64,000 nt of DNA, from NCBI GenBank assembly GCA_039621445.1, contig CP154956.1, positions 63,566,257 through 63,630,256 of the forward strand, in the 5' to 3' direction. Numbering within the stretch: position 1 is the stretch's first letter; each line of letters begins with the position of its first letter. The notes under the pieces are model-generated. The model was not told where the DNA came from and did not search any database. It saw only the letters and a program-made list of their open reading frames with translations. The position numbers and the translations under genes were made by a program. Below, piece after piece: positions 22,181 through 36,680 of the stretch. Source of the stretch: Euglena gracilis (Eukaryota; Euglenida; Euglenophyceae; Euglenales).

Positions 22181-25041
22181 ATGCGGCGTTTGTGCGCCAC
22201 TGCGCTCCCCAACCTACGCCTGTGCCGGCGGTACGCCACGGCCGAGGCGCCGAACTACTTCGCGCTCTTCGGCTGGGAGCCGCGCTTCCCGCTGGACACC
22301 GCGGCCCTCGCCAAGGCTGCCCGCGCCTTGCAGAGCGAGTGCCACCCTGGCCAGGCCCCTCCCCTTCCCCTTCGGGAACTCTGGCAACCTGAGCCTTTTC
22401 TGTGACCTTGGAACTTGGCCACTTGCATGTGTGTGTCTCCTGAGGATTGCGGTGGTTGCTATACTTCCAAGCAAAAGTTGTCAGTTGAAAACCTAAGTTT
22501 TCTGGACTTGTTGTGAAAAGGGACCTCGTTCAGCAAAGGTGTGGCAACTGACGCACACCACACTGGAATCTGGCACGTTTTGGTATCCACCTGGTTTTAC
22601 AAGAAACCCACCAGGTTCAGTGGAAACCCACTCAGATGGGAAGAGTCCATCTATAAAGCATTGTCTTTCTTTTATCCCCTTTCTGCGAGCCTTTGATGGT
22701 GAGACAGGGGAGAGTGATCTTTTCCCCTTCCTTGAGAGTTTGGTGCCTGACACGGATAAGATGGTTGGTAAGTCCCCCGACGCTGTGAGAGAGGCACAGG
22801 ACAAGTCCGCCGTCAGGGTCCTCTGCAGCGAACCCAAAAATAGCCCAATTCTTATTTCCTTGTGCCTATCTATGTAACACACTTATACAGTGTTCGAGCA
22901 AGAATGAGGGCTGAATCTGGACTGATGGGTTTGGTGTGATGCTGCATTCTTCATTCTGGGTACACAACTGCAGATTAAAGAATTTGTTCTCTTACCACCT
23001 CTGCGGCTCACCCCCCTTTGTGGCTGAATACCAGTGGAAATCACCCCCAAATGTTATGGGGGCCCTGCAATTGTTCATCAATGAGGGCTATGAAACCCTC
23101 CGCAACCCCCACACTCAGCCAAGGCAGGTGACAGTTGCCCAAACCAACAAGAAAAAGGGACACATCAGACAGACTGGTCCCGAGATCCCGGGGGGGGGGG
23201 GACCCAAATTGGGTATACTGAGTTGCTTCTTCCAACAGTTCTTATCCTTTTCCCCGTGTGTATTGAATCCCAAGGTTTGAGTTGTTGGATTCTTCACCTT
23301 TGAATAATAAAAAATAATATATTCTATTCATTGTTTATCAGGAGTTCATTTGGAATTTGTGTTCAAAAGTTGACATTTTTCTGCAAGCAAAGTTTTGACA
23401 TCCACTGTCCAATGCCGATCGATTCTGGCACTGGAATTTGTGATCCCGAATAGAATGACAAGGTTTGGACAACGTTCAAACGTGTTGCTTGCAAACCTGA
23501 CCGAGGCAGGCCCGGTTCCCACTGGGGTTCTCCAACTGGTGCCCTTTCCATTTCCCATGCTTCTTCCACCTGTCGAAAAAGCCCCCCCCCCCCCACCCCC
23601 GACGGGTTGCCCGCCATGCCAGCGAGCCACCCACCTGCTGAGCCTGAAGGGCGTGGACACCACCAACATTGTACTGGCCCCAGAGTTCCTGATGGAGATG
23701 CTGGACGTGGGCACGGGGGGCCTCGTTGACCTTCAACATACGTTCGAATTTCTGTTCGAATAATACTGCACCCTTGATAGCTGCAATCCAAATCGAAGCG
23801 AAAACTCGCCCAGAGAAGTCCCAACCCATGAAATCTCAAGGGGAAACCATGAGGCGTCAATGGTCTTTTGGCCAATTTGATCATTTGGCACCAGTGGTTC
23901 TCAGTGGGAGCATTTTTTTTTGGAACCAGGTGGGCGTCGCTTAAGCCGAAGTGGACCCCATCCTCCCGAGTTGGGGGTTCAGCCAGCCAGCAGCCTTTAT
24001 CCAACTCTGGACCCCCCCCCCATCAACGAGTTTAATTTTTCGCTGCCGCCCTTTGGCAGCTGGACGGTAATGAATTTTTGGCCTTTTGGGATTCAGTATG
24101 GGCAAAAAAATGGGTCAGGTTTGGGCTGGCCAAGGCAATTATATGGTCAAAAAAAAGATTTTTCGCATAATTGACAGTTTTGGGGGCTTTTTTGCGCTTT
24201 TGATTTTTTTGGGTACCCGGTTCGACCCTGGGTTGGGCCCAGTTCCAGCCAGGGGACCCATATGGGGGGGGGCTCCAGCCAGCCAATTTTCCAGCCTCTG
24301 GACTAGGTGACGCCCTGAATTAGGTTTCAAACGTCAAACCAGCTTTAAAGCAAACCCAGAGCCACTGGTGGCCAGTTTCAGTCAGCCCGACTTGAACAGG
24401 TTGGACCAATTGCAGGGGGACCGCTGTGGCCCGGATGGAGCTGCTGTCGCTGGTGGAGCACCCGGACGAGGCCCAACGGCAGCAACTGCAGCGGCAGTCG
24501 GAACAGTTCATGGAGCAGCAGAAGGCGGTCTTGCGCCCGTGGGACCCCCTTCCTTGGGCAATGTGCCTGCCCTCTTCGTTGATGTGGGTCAGAATCAACG
24601 ACTGCGGTCGACCACAAATCGTTCATGGCAGCACTTTTCCTATTCGCCTTTCATCTTAAAGGATGCACGTTTTTGGGATGGTCGTACCGTACCCCCCCCC
24701 CCGTGTCCAACGAACACCCCCTGTTCAGATGGCAATTGTTGTCACCTGAGTGTTTGTTGGACCACCGGGGGGGGGGGGTCAGACACAGCAAACTAGGCCA
24801 GAAGCGAAGCCAGTGCCAACCATAAACAGATGGAAAGCCTTAGTGCAACTATGGAATGGGGTGAGTCCCTCTCCCCCTCACAGCGGGTCCTGGCCCCCAG
24901 CAGCTTGAGGCGGCGTTCGAGGCGGGGGACCTGGACCGGGCGGCGCAGCTCACCGGCCAGCTGAAGTTCTTCATCAACACCACGGAGACCATCAAGGAGA
25001 AGCTGATGGGGGCAGGCTGGGTGAGCACCGCCAAGCACTGA
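22181..25041 (+). CDS. HSCB: Mitochondrial iron-sulfur cluster co-chaperone HSC20/HscB
   Basis: Exons: 22181-22349, 22756-22813, 23076-23115 (or 23127), 23623-23706, 24429-24518 and 24901-25041 (TGA). The spliced protein is about 193 aa. The N-terminus (MRRLCATALPNLRLCRRYA) is Arg-rich without acidic residues, which fits a mitochondrial presequence. The J-domain follows (NYFALFGWEPRFPLD; HPD motif at residues 55-57, formed across the first intron; then KMVGKSPDAVREAQDKSAV and INEGYETLRNP). The C-terminal domain is HLLSLKG, then LMEMLD, LLSLVEHPDEAQRQQL and AAFEAGDLDRAAQLTGQLKF. HSC20 hands the scaffold ISCU to mitochondrial HSP70 in Fe-S assembly. The N-terminal Cys4 zinc site of animal HSC20 is absent. 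Introns 1, 2 and 5 are nonconventional. Intron 3 can be read as GT-AG (adding 4 residues) or with a CAGC repeat. Intron 4 has a GTGG repeat at both ends and no AG. Confidence 0.88.
22352..22749. mobile_element. Nonconventional intron element, HSC20 intron 1
   Basis: Ends CAGGC and GCCTG. Flanking octamers are ACCCTGGC and ACACGGAT. Removing 398 nt plus 8 nt rebuilds HPDKMVGKSPD, with the HPD-to-IN spacing of E. coli HscB as I recall it. No GT-AG pair can recreate the HPD motif. Confidence 0.75.
22814..23067. mobile_element. Nonconventional intron element, HSC20 intron 2
   Basis: Ends CAGGGTCCTC and GGGGGCCCTG (inverted CAGGG(T/C)CC). Removal of 254 nt plus the octamer CAATTGTT joins DKSAV to INEGYETL with the family spacing. 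The flanking octamers are almost unrelated, so this copy looks old. Confidence 0.7.
24519..24892. mobile_element. Nonconventional intron element, HSC20 intron 5
   Basis: Ends CAGAAGGCGG and GCGGGTCCTG, with flanking octamers TGGAGCAG and GCCCCCAG. Removal of 374 nt plus 8 nt gives SEQFMEQQLEAAFEAGD in frame. Near the 3' end (24796-24851) it carries a tail sequence shared with 26383-26441 and 62604-62663. Confidence 0.65.
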
Positions 25042-25934
25042 TGGGCTTCAGGGCCCCGCACTGCTGCTGCACTGGCCCATTCCCCGTTGGGGGAGACAGC
25101 AGTGATGCACAGTTTTTGCCCGCCGACCGCTGTGTGCAATGCAACTGCAAACGCCCCCCAAATGGAGGTAATGTACACTGGTACGATGCGAGTTGCCTCC
25201 TGCGGATATGTAACGCTCCTCGGGTGGTTGAAAAGAACCCACAGATTTGCCGAGAAGCCTGGAATGTTGAACAGAGTCTGAAGGTGTCACCCCACAATAC
25301 ATTCCAGGGAGTAGGGTCAAGAGTGGGTGGTGAAAAAAGAAGAGGTCTTTTTTTCAGTGTGTTTGTCTTCTGGAGTAATTTTTTTCGAGGTTTTGGAGAT
25401 GCTTTTGAAGAATAATTATTGATCTGCCCCCTTGTGATTTCTTCAATGGTCTCTTAGTCCATCGAGTTCAGAAGAAGTTGGGTCATTTGGTTGAAATTGC
25501 ACGCCATCTTTCGCATTTTTTGTTGCTTTTTTCAATGATGGGCAATGTTCTTTTGAGCTTTCTTATTTTGGCATTTGCTAACTTGGCATTTGCTTTTACC
25601 GAAAGCATTGTCAGCAACAGCATCCTTTATCTATGGACTGAATTTGAGATTCATTTTTCCCGTGGTCTACATAGTTGTGCGTAACCCGGGAGGGATTGAT
25701 GCTGTGCTGTCTGGAAGCGCTTGTTCATTGACGACCAAGTGTGACACCCCCCCCCCCCGGGAGACCGTCATGCCCAAGAACCTGTCAGGGTGTCCACTAC
25801 CGGCCAACCTGTCAAGTGACAGTTTCCTGGGGGGCGTCTCAGCTCGCCTGCCAACATCCAGCCCAACCCACACCGTTCGCCGCCCCCATCGCCCCCTTCA
25901 CCCATTCCACAGCCAACCCCACCGCCCCGAACGG
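25042..25934. other. Intergenic stretch
   Basis: No supported gene. Moderately AT-rich sequence with a CCCCCCC run near 25748. Just upstream of 25935 a Pro/His-rich frame is open and could be 5' coding sequence of the EF-hand gene. Confidence 0.4.
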
Positions 25935-28590
<2,656 letters not shown>

Positions 28591-28828
28591 AGATTTTTTT
28601 GAACTGAGTGAATTTTTCGGGGCGGCGGTGTTCATTTACATGGCTCATTCGCAGAACTTTGGTTTGAAGAGAATTTTCCTTTTCAGTTTAAATGGGAAAC
28701 AAAGGTGTATTTTTTCCTTTTTTCACACTATATCAAATTATACTAAAAACAAAAAAAACAAAAAAAATAGTTTTTACATACATCATATTTGGGCTGATTC
28801 TTGCAACAGTGTATAACAACAGGCTTAG

Positions 28829-29048
28829 TATACCCCCCCCCCCGTCCAACGACTGGCTTTGTCCAACGACCACCCCCCTGGTCAGTAGCGACCTTTTTCC
28901 AGGTGATCATTTTTCCAGACATTCGTGTTTTTGACCACAGTCTTGTCCAACGACCACCGCCGGTCATTAACGATATTTGGCCAGAATAGCGACCCCCCCC
29001 CCGGTCAGCAGCGATATTTAGCGGTCGTTGGACAAGGGGGAGGTAATA
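28829..29048. mobile_element. Foldback element, word GTCCAACGAC
   Basis: The left end is TATAC, a C run and GTCCAACGAC. The right end is its inverse (GTCGTTGGAC, AAGGGGGAGGTAATA). GTCCAACGACCACC repeats internally. No coding capacity and no clear duplication. Confidence 0.55.
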
Positions 29049-32039
29049 TTGGTTTTGTCACAGACTGTACCAGTGCACCACTTTTGTGCATGTCCATGCA
29101 GGCTTCTTTTTTAAGAACCTGGGGTCCCACACCTCGCCCTGGGGGGGGGGGGGTCAACAACCCCCCAAAGCGGACCATCTGGATGCATTTTCTTCAAAAA
29201 AATAATTCTGGCATTTCGCGCTGAAACCCACACGTGGACCCCCGGCAGGACCCCCGGCACAGGATCCACGGGGGAGTCTGGCTCTGGACCAGGGGGGATA
29301 TTTATGTGCCTTTCCTAACATTTGCTGTTTTCTTTGCTTTAATTCCAGGATGTCCTTCGTCATATTGTACTTGTTGATTTTTCGGGGCGGGACTTCTGGA
29401 GTTGTGAGTGGTCAAACTACCAATAATCCCATGGGCAATCTTATCCTCCATTGCCAGAGCAACAAAGCTGGGCCTTTCAGTTGGCTGTCCTCAAAACATC
29501 ACATCAGTTTTTGTGAACATCCCCACTTGGTTCATGAAGGCAAAGGCTGGGGCCTCACCGAAACAGTATGCACACGTTGCATAAGGTTCTTTCCCGGTCC
29601 ATTTGTGACAACCTGCCGCTTTGAAAGGAGTTGTTTTATGCACAAGCAGGCCATATCAAAATGTGTCAGGTGGATTTTCATATACCCACATGCCCACGTG
29701 CATTCACAGGTTTTGTGTGTTTGTTTTGATAAATATGTGACCAACTTCTGTGCCAGGAAGCAGGTTTTATCCACACAGTTGCAAGATTTTGGACAACTGG
29801 TACAAAGGTTGGAGAATTTTATCAAAATAATGAAGAAATGAAGTGAAATGAAATGAAATGGGATAACAAGCAATCCCTGTGCAAATTTTCTGTAAAAATT
29901 GCAAGGATAATTTGTTTGCCACCATATAAAAGATTGCATTTTTTGAAATGTGCCAAAAAATGCACCACTCAGCACCAAAATATGCTGAAGGCCCCAAAAA
30001 TCTGGCATCCATGCAAACAGAACACTGCAATTCTTTCTCCCCAAAGGAAAAAGGAACAGTTTAAGTCCTGATTTGATTACTGAAAGGAGAAAGGATAATA
30101 TTGTGTTGGTGTGCAAGTTGCATGAAATGCACTTTGAAATCCAGCAGCTTTTTAATTTTTGACCTTTTAATTTTTTGCACAGTGAAAAAATATTTTCTCG
30201 AAGGATGACAAATTTCTGTAAGTCTTTTCCAGCCAGGGTTTTTTTTTTGGAAAAAGTTTGGTGACCTAGTGGGGGGCGAGTGGGCGCCCGGGGTTTTCTT
30301 CTAATTTCGGCACAAAGCGACGAAAAAATTTTGGAACCCAAAATTGACCCCCCAAAGTGGTCCCCCCCCAGGGGGTGGGTGGGTGGGTGGGTAGGTCCGA
30401 TCCCCTCTCTCCTTGGGTCCTCTGTTTCCAGCAGAAAAGTGTCCATTCAGGAGAGTTTTTAACTTGCAGCTTACATCAGGGATTGGTGTTTTCCTTGAAA
30501 TGGAGACAAGTCAAGATAAGTATGGAGCCCGAAACCCCAAATACGGATAATTTTGGATAACTGCAGGGATACTGCGGTTATGGGGTCCAACATGGATGAC
30601 AAGCAGGCTGAATTTCAGGTGGTGCACATGAGTGGGGCACATGGCCAAAAATGCCTCAAGGCACTTCCAGCGCCGAAGGCACCGGAAGCCCAAAAAGTCC
30701 ATTTTGGGCACTTTTTTTTGGCCCATCACCAACTTCTCATGCCCCCCCCCCCGGTTGGACGACCGCTTAATCAAACTCTTGGGCATTTGTGAGGCTGCCC
30801 AAGGCTTACCTGCCCGCTTCTTTCTTTCAACGTAACAAGACTCCTCAAAATGTGCAATAACGCAAATCAATGCAAAAAAAATGCAAGCAAATGCAAGCAG
30901 GGATTGTTGTTTTATCTTTAATTGGGGGGGGTTCAAATTCTTATCCGTAGTTATCCGTGATTATCCGTAGTTGACAGATAATGGTCAACGCTTGCATTGA
31001 CCATGTATGATTTGTGCTGACCAGGCCAACCATCCAAAAAAAGGTTCAGATGCAATAGAAAAAGGCAGATTGAGTGCAATACAACCTCTAAAACGTCCAA
31101 ATCCCACATCCAATTCATGCTGGTGTACATGATGCATGAGACATGAGACTCCTCCCCTCCTTGTCAGCAGACTGAAATTAACCAACGGGGGGAGCGGGGG
31201 GAGGGGTGACCCGGAGCGCCTGGGCAGGAAGGCACTCATTTTTATACTGAGTGGCGTGCCTGAAATGCTTCAGTACAGGCTCGCCTCGCCGCTGTACTAT
31301 GATCATGCGGCAAACGCCCATTGCCTTAGTCTGTGGTGGCCTAACTCGCACAGAAGTTTTTGCATGCGTTGGGCCACCTTAGAAGCCAACCTTTTGCCCC
31401 TTTCTTCCCCTGGCCCAATTTCAGTGATCTTTGGCCTGGGGACCATCTTTCAAAAGTTCAAGATCTCATTTTTCGAATTCGAGGGATGTAATCTTTCCCA
31501 CAGGCGGGCAAAACCCCTGTTGTGAGCCCCCCCATCTTTGTGCTCCTCACGCGACTCCCAGATGGTTCTCCGCAGGCATGGTGAAATTTTGCGGCCACGG
31601 AACTCGGGTGTACTGCAATGAAACAAATGGGAGCGGCCTCTGCCACTGGAAATGGGCTCGCAACGCATTGGAAAGACCCGTCTAAAAATGAAGATGATGG
31701 TTCCAGACAGGTGCCAGGGACAGTGGTTCCCTGTTCCAGGCAACCATCATCAAGGCTGCCATGTGCTTTAAATCAGTTCGCTCTGATTGCAGTGAGACGC
31801 CCAGGACCAATCTCCCACCCTCAGAGAATAAACAAGAGAGTTCGTCATGTCAATCATTGCACATCTGTACCATGGCACCCTGGTTTTGATTTTACCGATT
31901 GTGTTTCTATTGTGCAGCCGGCAATGACACACAAATTTTAAATTACAAATTAGCATAATTGTTTGCACATATGCACTATGTGAACCAATTTCAATAAACC
32001 ATGTCCAAGATAAGGCTGCCATCCACCTGTCTTGCATTG

Positions 32040-32436
32040 TAATCCCCCCTAACAAGAGCGCAGTGCCTTAATCATGCGCAGTGCCCTAATAAGCACCCCC
32101 AAGGGTCCGAAACTCCCTCCCTAAAAAAGTGCGCACCCCCCCAAGGAGAAATCACTGTCACATCTCAGGTTGGAAAGCACACACAATTCTAAGAAATGTC
32201 CTTCTCAGACCAAATACTTCCACCATCCAAGCCCAAATTTGACACATAAATCAATTCACTCGTTGCTTAACATCACAAGTAGGTGAGAAATTTAAAAAGA
32301 GTGGTGGAAAATTCGGTATTTTGTGCTTTGTCCTAATAAGTGCGCAGTGCCCAAATAAGTGTGCACCCCTTGGGGTCCGAAAGAAACTACGTCCTTAAAA
32401 TGTGCGCACACGTGCACTTATTGGGGGGGGGGGTTA
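32040..32436. mobile_element. Foldback element, word AATAAGTGCGCA
   Basis: The left end TAATCCCCCCTAACAAG and the inverse of the right end (TAAC, C run, AATAAGTGCACG) match imperfectly. Words such as GTGCGCA, GCGCAGTGCC and CCTAATAAG recur near both ends. AT-rich interior, no ORF of note. Confidence 0.5.
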
Positions 32437-34497
32437 CTCCATCTCCTCTGGCTTTGAGATTAGTATTATCCCCCAACAAGATATATAAGGATAAATGGGA
32501 AGCCTTTCGGTTTCGAGGTACAAGGTGGTAGGGGAGGTCCGGGACCTCCCCCCTTTGGCGAGGTTCCAAAAGTAGTAAAACAGAACCGAAAAATTCCCCA
32601 GTCTTTTACTGCTTCGAGGTGGGAGGAGGGGGCGACCCACCCACCCCTCCCCTCTCTGTTGGAAGGGCCGGTTCAGACCCCCCCCTCAGCTCCCCCCCCA
32701 TACATCCCTGCCCACCACTGCAACATGGGTTTCAAGTGTTCATATGCGCATATGTGCAACGGCCACACTGATTTGGAAATTTGAAGTTCGTGTGGCTGCC
32801 ATGCCTTTGCACAACAGCGCCCTCAATTTTCTTTAATAAAGCGTGGCTGTTCCACAGGTGCACAACAGAAACCAAAGTTGTGTGGCTTGAACAAACGTGC
32901 CATGGTCGCCGAGATTTGGTGTCCTCCAAAAAATTGCAGTGGTTTGTTCCGCATTTGTGCAATGATTACATTTTTGTAATAATATTTTTATTGATCACCA
33001 AAAAAGCCACTGGCTAGACTCCCCCCCCCCCCGGGGGGGAGTGGTCCAGGGTCCCCTGACGGGAAATTTTATTTCCTCCGGCGCTGCGTGCGGAGGTGGA
33101 ATTTGGACTTTTCAGGAATTTTTGCCCCACCTTTTTTTTTATCAAAAAAAACCCAAAACTGCCAAAAATGGACATTATTGGCAGGTTTTTGGGGTTAAAC
33201 AAAGGGCGCCGCTGCGCAAATGCGCAATGGAGTCGTCTCATTTCTTTTATCCAGTGTTTCGGGTTCAGCTCCGCCCTTAAGCGCAAGTTAGGCCGCCCTG
33301 AGTTCGTGTCTGATTTGCTCAGGCCTGGGGTTCGGAGGATGTGGGGGATGTCACGCAGCTGGCTGGGTGGGTTTGCTTGTCGTCCGAGGGACACCTAGTT
33401 TAGACCCAAAGAAGACCACCCCATTGCGCAGCCATGTTTCTGTGGCCGCTGCAACGTTTCAAGTGCCGGGTTTTCAAAGCACCCTGGGCTTCGTTTCATT
33501 GCCATTTCCTTTTGCATGAGTTCCGGGCTGCTGATTGGTTGGACCTCCCAGCCCCAGCCCCGGCATGCTTTGCTTTTGCCAACTACAGCCAGCTGGCGCT
33601 CCATGCTTTGCGTGGGTTGCCATGCGCAGGAAGGTTATCAGGTCGCCCACATCACGAACGCTGCCCCACTTTGAATAGCTCTGTACCGTTTTCGTTCCAC
33701 GGCTGAGTTACACCCAATTTTATCGCACAGGGAGAGAAAGCCAGGGATGGACTCACTGCCTGCAAAACCAATCCAGGATGCTAGTTGTAAATGCTGCCCA
33801 ATTCATTGTTCTTGAATTTCATTTTGGTGTAACTTTGATTCTAATACCCCAAAAACGATTTTCTGAAAGCAGAAATAATAATTTTAAAATTTTGTTGTAA
33901 ACCACCATTGAAAGAAAAAGGAGAAGACCCCTCACATGCATCTCCAGCATCGAGCAAAAAGGAATTGCTTCTGACGAGCAAGCTTGGAAAAGCAATTGAG
34001 TGTGTGAAACGTCGTTTGGAAACGTGGAAGGTCACAATGTTGGATTTTTTACAGTGGCCGTTTGGGCGGGATTTGACCCATCCAAAAACAGCATGGGAAA
34101 GGAGCCTGTCTTCCCAGCCTTCAAAAAAGAGGTATGTACCTGGGACCTTGGCAATCCTAGAACAACACTCCTTCAGAACACCCACGTGCCACAAAAACTA
34201 GCTGGGAGAATTCTCACCCACCACCCTGGAGCCTTTATTATGGGCCCCGGCCTTTCTTGTCAGGGTTCGGACAGGGGTTTTTGGTTTTCCCCAGTGGCAA
34301 CCTGGACGCCCCCCCCCCAGGCAACCGATCTTCCCAAGCCTGGAGCCCATAGGTTGATCAGCACCTGTGCCACAGTTGACTGCGGGAAGCCAGTACGGCT
34401 TTGTTACACTGGGCCGCCAGATGAAGCTTTGCCCCCCTCCCACCGCCGACCCAGCCTTGTCCCTCCCCTCAGTCCTCCACCTCCACCTCCACCGGCG

Positions 34498-36680
34498 ATG
34501 CTGGGGCTGCTCCTCCTCGGCCTCGCGGTCCTCCCCCTCGCCTCCCCGGCCCACCTCGCCCCGCGCCACCCACCGGCGTACCTCAACCAGGGGTTTTTTC
34601 AGTCTTAGACCCCCGGGGGGGAGGTCCAGCCGGGCCCCCCCCCCCCCCCCGGGGGTCCCCCTAGAGAGGGGTGGGATTTATTTTTTGGTCCCTTTGGCGC
34701 CGAAAATTTTTGAAAAAGGTGCTATTTTTAGAATTTTCACAATTTTTGGCCTTTTCGGGGAAAAGTGGGTTGGGTCTCCCGCCCCCCCCCCCAGTGGGTG
34801 GGTTGGGGGGGGGGCTCCCCCCTGGTCTTTAAAAAAAACCCTGACCTCAACAGCTCCCTTCAGCTGCCGGGGGCGGTGGTGTGGGACGTGGACTGTGGCA
34901 ACCACCTCGCCTGCAACAACCACTTCCCCGTGTGCTGCAACTCGGAGAAGTATCGCAGCCGGCACTGTGCCTCCCCCAAATGCGATGTGGCGGACACCGC
35001 CAAATAGGTAAACCCCCCCCAAATAATACCCCCCCGGGGTATTATTTTTTTCGCCCGAAGTCCTGGCCCGAGGGGGGGGGGGGTATTATTTCCCCAAAAT
35101 TTTCGAAATTTTTTGAAGTCCCGTAAAACCCAAAATAGCACCCAAAGCCCCCCTTTGAGGTCATTTTTTGCACTTTCTTGTGAAATTTAACATTTTTTTG
35201 GAGGTCAGATGAGCCAGAAAAATTGATTTTTTTTCGTAATTTGTTGTCAGAAATTGTGATTTTTACCTGCATTTTCAGGTTAAAATCCGGGCCTTCGGCC
35301 CGCAGCCGGGGGGGGGGGGGGGTATTTCGGCGGCCGAAGTCGGACCCCAAGGGGGGGGGGTATTATTTGGGGGGGGTATCCCGGTCGTGCCCGCAATGTC
35401 TTTCTCTTGGTACCAACCAAATTTTAACAAAAATGGTCTGCAGTCTTTCCCATGCACAGCGATTGCAATGTTCAGTTAGGCCATAGAACACCAGGGAAGT
35501 GGTCAGACCTATTGACAAACCCACCAGAGCTCCTTCGCCGGGGGGGGGGGGAGGTACCCAACATTTTAAAAAAAAACGGAGGCAGAGTCGCCCTGAGGGG
35601 CCTGCCATGGCGCCGCGGTCAACCCGTACTGCGTGGCGGGCGGGGAGCACTGCTGCGTCGGGGCGGTGGAGGGCTGCCGCCTCAACGAGACGTGCTGCCC
35701 CTCCGTGGCCGCGGACGGCTCCGCGCAGCTCGAGTGCTGCAACGCCTCCGCCGTGTGCGAGGTGGACGAGCGGGGCGGCGGCCGCTGTGTGGTGGACCGC
35801 TGCCGGGCCCACGACACCCGAGGGGGCCCGGGAGCCGGCTGGAGGTGCCCCCCCCCCCAAAGGGTTCTCTGTGGTGTGCTGTGGCGGGCAGGCAGCCACG
35901 TGATGCGACTGGTCGCCAGTGTTGACCATGGGTTGTGCATGAACACGCCGCGCGTTCCGCTGGGCCAGGTCAGGCAGCAACCAGGCACGCTGTGTGTTCC
36001 CCAGCCCACCGCCCAGCGTGCACTGTCCATCGATCCAACGGGGTCCAGTGCCGCCGGCCCCAGCCGCCTCCCGCCGGGGGTGTCTCAGCTCCTCCGGCCG
36101 CTGCGGCTGGTGCTGCGCCACCAGCACCTGCCAGAGCGCCCGGGCCACCTGCACCGCCGACGCGGACTGGCTGAGCCCCGGAGAGCCGGGGGCGGTGTGC
36201 CCGGACCCCTGCTCCGAGCCCAGCGGGGGACTTTTCGAGATTGGGGGGAGGTTTGTCTGAAGAGAGAGTGTGTAGGCAGGCGGTTGGGTGGGTGGGTGGG
36301 TGGGTGGGTGGGCAGGTGTGTTTGCGTAACTGTGTGTGTGTGCGCGCGCGCGTGCGTGCGTGCATGTGTTTGCATGCGCGCAGATGTTTGCATGTGAGTG
36401 AGTGAGTGAGTGAGTGAGTGAGTGAGTGAGTGAGTCAGTGAGTGAGTGCTGTGTGTGTACGTATGTGTTGTTTTTGGGGGGTTGGGTGTGCATTTTTTTC
36501 CTGCCCATCTGGCCATTCCGCCGCTGCCGCCCAATCCTGGACTGCAACACGTGCCGCCATGCCCGCCGGGGTGGCGCGGAGTGCGGCTGGTGCTGCTCCT
36601 CCGGCAGGTGCGTGGCGTCCGGGTTCTCCGCCTTCAACGTCGAGGAGCGCTGCTCCCCGTACTCCTGGATTCCAGCCAGG
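34498..36680 (+). CDS. Secreted Cys-rich protein with PSI-like repeats, C-terminus not found
   Basis: Exon 1 (34498-34587) starts with a clear signal peptide (MLGLLLLGLAVLPLASPAHL). Exon 2 (34852-35004) and exon 3 (35612 to about 35850) are rich in CC pairs (FPVCC, GGEHCC, NETCC, LECC). Exon 4 (about 36088-36220) and exon 5 (36548 to about 36680) each carry a CGWCC block (CLSSSGRCGWCCATSTC; AECGWCCSSGRC) that resembles PSI/plexin-type or other small disulfide modules. Exon 1-2, 2-3 and 4-5 junctions are nonconventional. In the 2-3 intron the only nearby GT donor follows an in-frame TAG, so GT-AG is excluded there. The exon 3-4 join is unresolved. A later exon near 38100-38200 is possible. Function unknown; extracellular or secretory location is inferred from the signal peptide and cysteine density. 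Confidence 0.65.
34588..34843. mobile_element. Nonconventional intron element with perfect 8-bp duplication
   Basis: Ends CAGGGGTTTTTTC and AAAAAAAACCCTG, with GACC also conserved about 20 nt in from each end. ACCTCAAC flanks both sides exactly (34580-34587 and 34844-34851). Removal of 256 nt plus one ACCTCAAC joins ...RHPPAYLN to SSLQLPGAVVWDVDC in frame. It contains the GGCGCCGAAAA motif. Confidence 0.85.
35005..35604. mobile_element. Nonconventional intron element with nested AAATAATACC foldback
   Basis: Begins TAGG and ends CCTG. Removal plus 7 nt restores frame (CDVADTAK to AAVNPYCVAGG); plus 8 does not. Inside, AAATAATACCCCC near 35022 is inverted as GGGGGTATTATTT near 35355-35370, a second foldback nested in the intron. 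Confidence 0.5.
36221..36539. mobile_element. Nonconventional intron element between the PSI-like exons
   Basis: Starts CAGCGGGGGA and ends CCCAATCCTG. Removing 319 nt plus 8 nt joins PDPCSEP to TCRHARRGG in frame. It contains (GGGT)n at about 36280-36312 and (GTGA)n at about 36396-36435. Confidence 0.5.

Larger units (their letters stand above)
28591..34497. other. Long stretch without a supported gene
   Basis: Holds foldback elements at 28829-29048 and 32040-32436, AT-rich sequence and scattered moderate ORFs (for example 29350-29841, 31136-31525 and 33908-34201) that lack the GC-rich codon use of the recognised exons. A G/C palindrome precedes a CCGGCGCTGCGTGCGG motif near 33030-33095. 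Unrecognised exons cannot be excluded. Confidence 0.4.

Noticed and set aside
25400-25700. Possible hydrophobic TM-like ORF downstream of HSC20
   Set aside because: AT-rich, low-complexity hydrophobic translation with no supporting exon signals.
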